This document shows positions 59,001 through 64,000 of a stretch of DNA of 64,000 bases, one piece after another. The stretch lies in NCBI GenBank assembly GCA_003402285.1, contig QFXG01000017.1, forward strand, positions 124,001-188,000, given 5' to 3'. The position numbers and the translations under genes are program-made. The notes under the pieces are model-generated. The model was not told where the DNA came from, did no database searches, and saw nothing but the letters and a program-made list of their open reading frames with translations. Origin of the DNA: Candidatus Nitrotoga sp. SPKER. GTDB lineage: Bacteria > Pseudomonadota > Gammaproteobacteria > Burkholderiales > Gallionellaceae. Positions within the stretch are counted from its first letter, which is position 1. Each line of letters starts with the position of its first letter.

Positions 59001-61729
59001 ATTTGATAATCTGGAATGAAGATCACTCCGGTTACCGGCAACTATTGCAAGAACAGGTCATGGGACTGGTCTCCAGCAGTGTTGAGGCGCACATGCTCGA
59101 TTGTCCGGGAGGTATCTTCATTCATCGCGGCGAGCAGATTGCGCCAGAAGATCGGATATTGTTGCAAACAGTCGCACGCGCGATCATTGTTGATAGTAAG
59201 GGTAGTCTGGCAGATCAGGTCACCCGTCGTATTCCTGCGGAATTGCCCGTTGCACTTACGGGATCGGCACCGATCCGGCGTTCTGATTCCAGGCGAATGG
59301 TTGAATTGCCCCGCCATCGGCTTCTTTTTGATAATGGTCTCGGTGGATTTTCCGAGGATGGCCGCGAATATGTGATCACTACCGGACTTGACCAAATGAC
59401 CCCGGCACCATGGTCGAATGTGCTGGCTAACCCGCATTTTGGAACGGTGATTTCTGAAAGTGGTCAAGCCTATACTTGGGGTGAGAATGCGCACGAATTC
59501 CGCCTGACACCTTGGCGCAATGATCCGGTGAGCGATGGAGGGGGCGAAGTTTTTTATCTTCGCGACGAAGAGAGTGGCTATTTCTGGTCGCCAACACCCT
59601 TACCAAAATGTGGTGTAACGCCATACATTACACGGCACGGGTTTGGTTATAGTGTTTTCGAGCATAGCGAGGGCGGTATCTATTCGGAGCTATGGATATT
59701 CGTTGCCTTGGATGCATCAGTTAAATTCACGATATTGAAAGTTCGTAATGACTCCGGACGGTCACGCCAACTTTCCGTGACCGGATACACTGAATGGGTG
59801 TTGGGCGATTTACGCGAGAAAACCGGTATGCACGTGATTACCGCGATCGATCCCAAAAGCGGAGTGTTGCTCGCGCGTAATCCCTATAACAACGATTTTG
59901 TAGGCCGGGTTGCTTTCTTTGACACCGACGATACCACGCGTAGCGTGACGGGTGATCGAACCGAGTTCATTGGTCGTAATGGTGGACTTAAAAATCCGGC
60001 GGCCATGGCGTGGGCGGAACTTTCCGGTCGAGTTGGTCCGGCGCTGGACCCCTGCGGTGCCCTCCGGGTATCCTTTGAGCTGGATGCGGGCCAGACGCAT
60101 GAGACTGTTTTCCGCCTCGGTCTTGGTCGTGATGCTGACGATGCCCAGACACTGGTGCAACGTTTCCGTGGTTCGATCGCGGCGCATGATGCATTAGAGA
60201 AAGTACAGCAATACTGGCAGCGGACACTGGGCACCGTTCAGGTGCAAACACCCGATCCGTCCATAAATCTATTGACGAACGGTTGGCTCGTATACCAGAT
60301 TTTGGTCTGCCGTGTGTGGGGTCGCAGCGGTTATTATCAGTCGGGTGGGGCTTTTGGCTTCCGTGATCAGTTGCAGGATGCGATGGCGCTCGTCCATGCA
60401 GAACCCGTTCTGGTGCGCGAGCATTTGCTTCGTTGTGCAGCGCGTCAATTCATTGAAGGTGACGTTCAGCATTGGTGGCATCCCCCAATGGGCCGTGGTG
60501 TGCGCACGCGCTGTTCAGATGACTACCTCTGGCTACCTTTGGTAACGTGTCGTTACATAACAGCTACCGGCGATATGAGTGTGCTGGAGGAATCCGTGTC
60601 ATTCCTTGAGGGGCGTTTGGTTCACTCCGACGAAGATTCATATTATGACTTGCCTGTTCATTCCGAGCAGGCTGCGAGTTTGTACGAACATTGCGTGCGC
60701 GCTATCGTTCATGGCTTGCGATTCGGCGAACATGGTCTCCCGTTGATGGGGGCCGGAGACTGGAACGACGGAATGAATCTGGTCGGTATCCACGGTAAAG
60801 GCGAAAGTACCTGGCTAGCCTTCTTTTTGTATGACGTGCTCATTAAATTTGTGGACGTCGCTGCCAAGTTTGGCGATACGGCTTTTGTCGAGCGCTGCGA
60901 AACAGAAGCTGTTCGTCTGCGCCAAAATATTGAGCTGCACGGCTGGGATGGCCAATGGTATCTCCGTGCTTTCTTTGATGATGGCAGTCCGCTGGGTTCT
61001 TCCTCTAATTCTGAATGCCGGATTGATTCGATTGCACAAAGTTGGTCCGTGCTGTCCGGTGCAGGTGCCGACACGCGTCAACGGCAAGCTATGGAAGCAT
61101 TGAGCGAGCATTTGGTACGAAGGGATTCCGGGATTATTCAATTGCTCGATCCGCCTTTCGACAAATCGCCATTAAATCCCGGCTACATTAAAGGCTATGT
61201 CCCCGGTGTTCGTGAGAACGGTGGACAGTATACTCATGCGGCCATCTGGGCGACGATGGCGTTCGCTACATTAGGAGATCGCCAGCGCGCGTGGGAATTA
61301 TTGGCGATGATTAATCCGGTGAATCATGCGCAAACGCCCGAGGCAGTGGCGGTATACAAGACGGAACCGTATGTTGTCGCAGCCGATGTATATGCCGTCC
61401 CGCCACACACTGGCCGGGGTGGGTGGTCCTGGTATACAGGATCTGCTGGCTGGCTGTATCGATTGATCCTGGAAACGCTGCTGGGCTTAACGCTGGAGGG
61501 GGATAAACTGCGTTTCGTACCGTGCCTTCCAGCGGACTGGAAGACGTTCACAGTGAACTATCGCTACCGAGAGACGGGCTATCACATCACCATCATTCAG
61601 ATCAGTGATGCCGACAAAAAGCCCGGTGTAACCATCGATGGCGTTGTACAGCACGATATGGTCATTGCTCTGGTTAACGATGGTCAGCCACACACTGTTG
61701 AGGTACGGCTAGGGAATGTTCCTGCATAA
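53009..61729 (+). CDS. ndvB: Cyclic beta-1,2-glucan synthase (NdvB/Cgs type)
   Basis: A 2906-residue inner-membrane enzyme. A helical N-terminal part is followed by membrane helices (about 415-480) and a GT84 glucosyltransferase with VITLDTDTQLPRD (near 655) and HRWIRGDWQ (near 811). More helices (about 860-1040), a glucoamylase-like domain and two beta-sandwich modules lead to a C-terminal GH94 phosphorylase with CSDDYLWLP (near 2504) and GAGDWNDGMN. Cgs makes, trims and closes beta-1,2-glucan rings for the periplasm. The length and order match Rhizobium NdvB and Brucella Cgs. Start choice: TTG 53009, with GGAGG at good spacing; ATG 53000 is the alternative. Confidence 0.93.
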   Translation: MKAGDTRIPDFLRSLITWFSKIGWSRTQLLEELPLRSELFSADQMELYGRTLAASHTVSPKRSPDQLLARLAANESTLISVCNVLTASVKANHRLTPAGEWLFDNFHLLEEQIRTAKHHLPKNYSRELPCLVRGPSAGLPRVYDIALQTISHGDGRVDTETLSRFVAAYQSVTTLHLGELWAIPIMLRLALIENLRRVAVYIEIGRLERNLAVKWADEMTKVVETDPKGLILVIADMARSDPPMTAPFISEFVRRLQGHSPALALPLKWIEQSLAESNRTIEELVQSGNQQQAADQVSISNSIGSLRMLEAVDWRDFTEAASVIETILRQDPAGVYDRMDFITRDRYRHGVERLAKGGASSEVEVAQTALRLAREAAAMGRGDETAAHVGFHLIGNGLPELERAVQARLSILERLSRINRRYALYFYLGAITLITLFLTSSFVIKAYGDGVRDWLLGAVYVLALLMTSQLAVALVNWVTQLLVTPHPMPRMDFSTGIPPASRTLVVVPTMLTNATDVLNLVEALEVRFLANRDSNLDFGLLTDFRDANQENLPEDEGLLQIARASIEELNKKYDDAPRNDVDESMAAIGNGVQNGSRFFLFHRPRRWNPQERVWMGFERKRGKLADLNALLRGRAGNAFSLIVGNTALLSEIKYVITLDTDTQLPRDSARQFVGAMAHPLNIPRFGETGQENNKNTIVTDGYGILQPRVDVSLPGSNRSRYAQLFSGEIGIDPYTRTVSDVYQDLFGEGSFIGKGIYDVDAFERALAGRFPNNRILSHDLLEGSYARAGLLSDVQLYEEFPVRYSADVSRRHRWIRGDWQIASWLLSRIPGPDGSHHRNPLSALAQWKLFDNLRRSLVPTALALLLILGWVALPHAWFWTLAVISILFTPIVIATLFDLVRKPREVSLRQHLIAVMRAAGRQFGQVLFTLACLPYEVYFSLDAILRTIVRLTVTHQQLLEWNPSREVEREPKQVISSSRYMGLGASYRLMWIAPTIAVMMMIILAIDRSDALIVAFPLLLLWAASPAITWWISRPLERRNAELKIDQILFLRQITRRTWAFFETFVGAEDNWLPPDNFQEHPVATIAHRTSPTNIGLALLTNITAYDFGYIGTSQLIERTANTLKTMDALERHRGHFYNWYDTLSLKPLSRYVSTVDSGNLAAHLLTLRVALVEIPDAPIIERRLFSALGDTWRLIVATAGGAAATPLAQFEKTLKAATIAHPLTLGSVRVYLDGLLTYAREVVNQLTKNTVNLSLYESVEWAQALVRQCEGALADLAFHIPALRSNTSSEMHNSVLTAKIPSLRQLASDGHERAREQIGTLEYLARKSCEFAQMEYGFLYNHARRLLSIGYNVGERRLDASYYDLLASEARLCNFVAIAQGELPQESWFALGRVLTAAGGKPLLLSWSGSMFEYLMPLLVMPTYDNTLLDQTYKAAVNRQIEYGNQCGVPWGISESGYNAVDIHLNYQYRAFGVPGLGLKRGLGDDLVIAPYASVMALMVAPEKACLNLQKLAAQGMVGKFGFYEAVDYTPSRVRRGETRAVVRSFMAHHLGMSILSLSYLLLDRPMQRRFEADPLFQATLLLLQERIPQAKIFPLRSADLPEIQVAEKVAEMPIRILKNPNTPIPEVQLLSNGRYHVMVTNAGGGSSRWKDLAVTRWREDKTCDNWGSFCYLRDVSSGEFWSTTYQPAQKPSKRYEVIFSEGRVEFRRRDHDFDTHTEITVSPEDDIELRRVRITNRAWTRQTIEITTYAEVVLATPAADSQAPAFGNLFVQTEILPERRAIVCHRRPRSQSDHTPWMFHLMNVHGATVDAVSYETDRMRFVGRGNTVAAPYAMTDAASLSSSAGSVLDPIVAIRQRLSIGPGECATIDIVTGVGDSHQAVLNLIDKYQDHRLADRVFDVARTHSLVMLRQLNASEADAQLFCRLAGSVIFANASLRADTSVLRNNQRGQSGLWGYAISGDLPIVLVQISDPANIDLVRKVVAAHAYWRLKGLAVDLIIWNEDHSGYRQLLQEQVMGLVSSSVEAHMLDCPGGIFIHRGEQIAPEDRILLQTVARAIIVDSKGSLADQVTRRIPAELPVALTGSAPIRRSDSRRMVELPRHRLLFDNGLGGFSEDGREYVITTGLDQMTPAPWSNVLANPHFGTVISESGQAYTWGENAHEFRLTPWRNDPVSDGGGEVFYLRDEESGYFWSPTPLPKCGVTPYITRHGFGYSVFEHSEGGIYSELWIFVALDASVKFTILKVRNDSGRSRQLSVTGYTEWVLGDLREKTGMHVITAIDPKSGVLLARNPYNNDFVGRVAFFDTDDTTRSVTGDRTEFIGRNGGLKNPAAMAWAELSGRVGPALDPCGALRVSFELDAGQTHETVFRLGLGRDADDAQTLVQRFRGSIAAHDALEKVQQYWQRTLGTVQVQTPDPSINLLTNGWLVYQILVCRVWGRSGYYQSGGAFGFRDQLQDAMALVHAEPVLVREHLLRCAARQFIEGDVQHWWHPPMGRGVRTRCSDDYLWLPLVTCRYITATGDMSVLEESVSFLEGRLVHSDEDSYYDLPVHSEQAASLYEHCVRAIVHGLRFGEHGLPLMGAGDWNDGMNLVGIHGKGESTWLAFFLYDVLIKFVDVAAKFGDTAFVERCETEAVRLRQNIELHGWDGQWYLRAFFDDGSPLGSSSNSECRIDSIAQSWSVLSGAGADTRQRQAMEALSEHLVRRDSGIIQLLDPPFDKSPLNPGYIKGYVPGVRENGGQYTHAAIWATMAFATLGDRQRAWELLAMINPVNHAQTPEAVAVYKTEPYVVAADVYAVPPHTGRGGWSWYTGSAGWLYRLILETLLGLTLEGDKLRFVPCLPADWKTFTVNYRYRETGYHITIIQISDADKKPGVTIDGVVQHDMVIALVNDGQPHTVEVRLGNVPA

Positions 61730-61844
61730 AAAATGTTTCTGGTTTTGAGTAAGGTGAGCGTTAGGCTTCATCCATACCATAAGGTATCTGGTCAAATATT
61801 TTTTGGAGTTTTTAAAAATGTAATATTTTTATAGAGGTATCTTA

Positions 61845-63863
61845 ATGAAATCAAATAGACAGTCTTTCATGGCGTTGCGCCGTTTACTGAAATGGGTCGG
61901 CGGGTTTTTACTCGTGATAATACTGTTGATCGTTTTGATTATTACATTCTTCAACTGGAATTGGTTGCGTGGCCCGATAGAGCGTATGGCCACGGAAAAG
62001 ACAGGTCGTCAATTGGTAATCAATGGCGATCTGTCAGCGCATCTTGCTTGGCCCCGCCCCTTGTTTCGCGCTGAACACATTACGTTTGCCAATCCGCCAT
62101 GGGCCAAAGAAAAACAAATGGTTGCAGTTGGTGGCATCGAATTCACCATTGATTTGTCAGCGTTGCTAAGGAAAAACGTGGTTTTGCCCGAAGTGCGCCT
62201 TGAGCATCCAGTCGTTTTTCTGGAGCAGAGCGCAGACGGTCGGAAGAATTGGTTGTTAGACCATGATCAGAAGGACGAGGATTCACGCGTCCATATCGGC
62301 CATATACTACTTGATCACGGGCGACTCTCTTATGATGATCCCGTTAAAATGATCAGTATTCAGTCAGAAATTTCAACGCAAGATGGTGAGCAACAAGCTG
62401 GCCCCGCTAAAGCGGGTATTGTGTTCAGCGCCAGGGGGCAGTATCAAGGCCTTCCGCTCGCGGTGCATGGTACGGGCGGAGCGGTGTTAGCCCTGCACAA
62501 TGAAGCAGTGCCCTATCCGTTGAAGATCGATGCCAAAATAGGACAGACTGCTGCGCAGGCCGATGGGACGATTACCGGCTTGACCAAAATTTCTGCGGTC
62601 GATCTGAATCTTGTCTTGCGTGGCGATAGTCTGGCAGATCTTTTTCCGTTGATTGGTATCGTACTTCCAGACACTCCCGCCTATTCGACCAAGGGTCGTC
62701 TGATGCATAGTGAGCATAAGTGGCGTTATGAAAATTTTGCAGGCGCAACAGGTAAAAGTGACATTGCTGGCACGCTACAGGTTGTTACCGGCGGTAAACG
62801 TCCTTTTATGCAAGGCGAGCTGGTTTCCAAGGTACTTGATCTGGCTGATTTAGGCCCACTGATCGGTGCTAGACCGGGTAGCCTGGTAGAGGCCGCCAAG
62901 CAACCCGCCCCCTCGTCTGATCAGACCACAGTAATCTCAGCCAAGGCTCGCGTATTGCCCGACGAGCCGTTTAATACTGACCGCTGGAGTACCATGGATG
63001 CGGATGTAAAGCTGCGTGCAAAATCCATTCGTCGCGCCAAGGCGTTGCCCATCGAAGATCTGGTAGTTCATCTGAAACTACAGGATTCAGTACTGACGCT
63101 TAGTCCGCTTAATTTTGGCTTGGCGGGGGGTGATCTTGTCGCCCTGGTTTCGCTCGATGGACAACAGGATCCGATCCGGGCACATGCTAAAGTGCAAGCA
63201 AAAAAACTTTTACTGAGTAAGTTATTTCCGACGGTCGATTTGTCTAAGGCAAGCATCGGTGAGATTAATGGCGCATTCGATATAAGCGGTAAGGGTAATT
63301 CGGTGGCGCATATGTTGGCAACCTCAAACGGTAAGCTTGGCCTTGTCATCGCAGGGGGTGAAATCAGTAATGAGATGATTGAAATAATTGGTCTGGATTT
63401 GTGGGAATGGCTTAGATTCAAGATGAAGGGTGATCAGCCTACGCAAATCCGTTGCGGCGTCGCTGATTTTGGCGTTAAGAATGGCGTGATGGAGGCCAAT
63501 GCGCTGATTCTTGATACGGTGGATACCAATATTGGTGGCATGGGGACGATCGATTTTGGCAAGGAAATGCTGGATTTGACGTTAAATCCGCAACCAAAAG
63601 ATAAAAGCCCGATTGCATTGCGCGGCCCTATTCATATACGCGGAACATTAGCCAACCCTGACGTGCAGTTAGATAAGGTCAAACTTGTTGAGCGCGGCCT
63701 GGGTGCGGTATTACTCGGCATAATCAATCCGCTACTCGCTCTGATCCCCCTGATTGAAACTGGACCGGGTTTGGATAGTGATTGCGGACGGCTGATTCAG
63801 AAAACGCAGGAACCTGCGTCGCATAAGACGGCAGTTGGAGCAAAGCGCGGATCTGCGCTTTGA
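61845..63863 (+). CDS. AsmA-family protein
   Basis: A 672-residue protein with one N-terminal membrane helix (FLLVIILLIVLIITFFNWNW) and the AsmA start RGPIERMATEKTGRQLVING. A long repeated beta region follows, with LAWPRPLFRAEHITFANPPWA and a C-terminal GxMxANALILDTVDTNIGG, GTIDFGKEMLDLTLNPQPK block. AsmA-type proteins span the periplasm as bridges and help move phospholipids to the outer membrane. AGAGG precedes the ATG. It follows the glucan synthase by 115 bases on the same strand and may share its transcript. The last 137 bases of the window hold no feature. Confidence 0.9.
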   Translation: MKSNRQSFMALRRLLKWVGGFLLVIILLIVLIITFFNWNWLRGPIERMATEKTGRQLVINGDLSAHLAWPRPLFRAEHITFANPPWAKEKQMVAVGGIEFTIDLSALLRKNVVLPEVRLEHPVVFLEQSADGRKNWLLDHDQKDEDSRVHIGHILLDHGRLSYDDPVKMISIQSEISTQDGEQQAGPAKAGIVFSARGQYQGLPLAVHGTGGAVLALHNEAVPYPLKIDAKIGQTAAQADGTITGLTKISAVDLNLVLRGDSLADLFPLIGIVLPDTPAYSTKGRLMHSEHKWRYENFAGATGKSDIAGTLQVVTGGKRPFMQGELVSKVLDLADLGPLIGARPGSLVEAAKQPAPSSDQTTVISAKARVLPDEPFNTDRWSTMDADVKLRAKSIRRAKALPIEDLVVHLKLQDSVLTLSPLNFGLAGGDLVALVSLDGQQDPIRAHAKVQAKKLLLSKLFPTVDLSKASIGEINGAFDISGKGNSVAHMLATSNGKLGLVIAGGEISNEMIEIIGLDLWEWLRFKMKGDQPTQIRCGVADFGVKNGVMEANALILDTVDTNIGGMGTIDFGKEMLDLTLNPQPKDKSPIALRGPIHIRGTLANPDVQLDKVKLVERGLGAVLLGIINPLLALIPLIETGPGLDSDCGRLIQKTQEPASHKTAVGAKRGSAL

Positions 63864-64000
63864 TGGGTCTTATAGATTGTTCCGCACGAGTTCAGCCAAT
63901 AGTTAGACTGGTACATATTTACTGTCTGTCAGTCACAATTATGCAATCGATTCAATTAAGATTTAAAAAGAAAATTATTTGATGAATCTGCATTTAATCA

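Overview
The window reads as chromosome of a Gram-negative betaproteobacterium, most likely Gallionellaceae/Nitrosomonadales (Sideroxydans, Gallionella or Candidatus Nitrotoga relatives). This is an inference from protein character: a beta-type trimeric porin, a lipoyl-domain-fused LpdA, soluble Coq7, Mpl, DUF4197, a BdlA-like chemoreceptor, and a moderate GC content near 48 percent by eye. No rRNA, tRNA, CRISPR array, prophage or intact transposase was seen. Most of the window is housekeeping sequence with accessory islands between.

Layout. 1-0.7 kb: the end of a BrnT/BrnA toxin-antitoxin operon with a recognisable promoter and repeated operator-like site. 0.7-4.8 kb: an AT-rich accessory stretch with an exported protein, msrB-msrA, a large exported coiled-coil protein and a 75-aa orphan. 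4.8-10.4 kb: mpl, a small DMT-family membrane protein and metH, with a REP-like palindrome between. 10.7-16.6 kb: a BdlA-like PAS-PAS-MCP, then a unit of a broken small ORF, a UBP-type zinc finger protein and a cNMP-binding/thioredoxin-reductase-like flavoprotein, followed by a phospholipase D-family protein. 16.8-24.4 kb: Sel1 repeat protein, a GAF-PAS-GGDEF-EAL membrane protein, YqaA-like protein, DUF4197 protein and a HerA/DUF853 ATPase. 24.5-33.4 kb: lpdA, proA, trpC, porin, coq7 and a relA that stops before the ACT domain. 33.4-39.8 kb: an Orn/Lys/Arg decarboxylase, REP-like repeats beside a remnant of their cognate type of transposase (RAYT), and a secreted subtilase followed by a second exported protein. 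40-49.3 kb: a 73-aa protein, dcd and apbC (one operon), divergent metG-sulP, and dnaE. 49.6-64 kb: a REC-PAS response regulator, a Crp/Fnr-type regulator, a BON lipoprotein, a very large cyclic beta-1,2-glucan synthase and an AsmA-family protein.

How genes work together. MsrB and MsrA are translationally coupled and repair the two methionine sulfoxide diastereomers. ApbC, Dcd and the 73-aa protein form a tight operon. The UBP finger and cNMP/TrxR-like flavoprotein overlap by one base and are probably one functional unit of unknown role. The last 12 kb groups envelope functions: osmoregulated glucan synthesis, a BON lipoprotein and AsmA. The most distinctive observations are the UBP-finger/flavoprotein unit with a frameshifted companion, the one-base frameshift that separates the subtilase from its signal peptide, the RAYT remnant beside its REPs, the ACT-less RelA, and a roughly 29-residue insertion in MetG.
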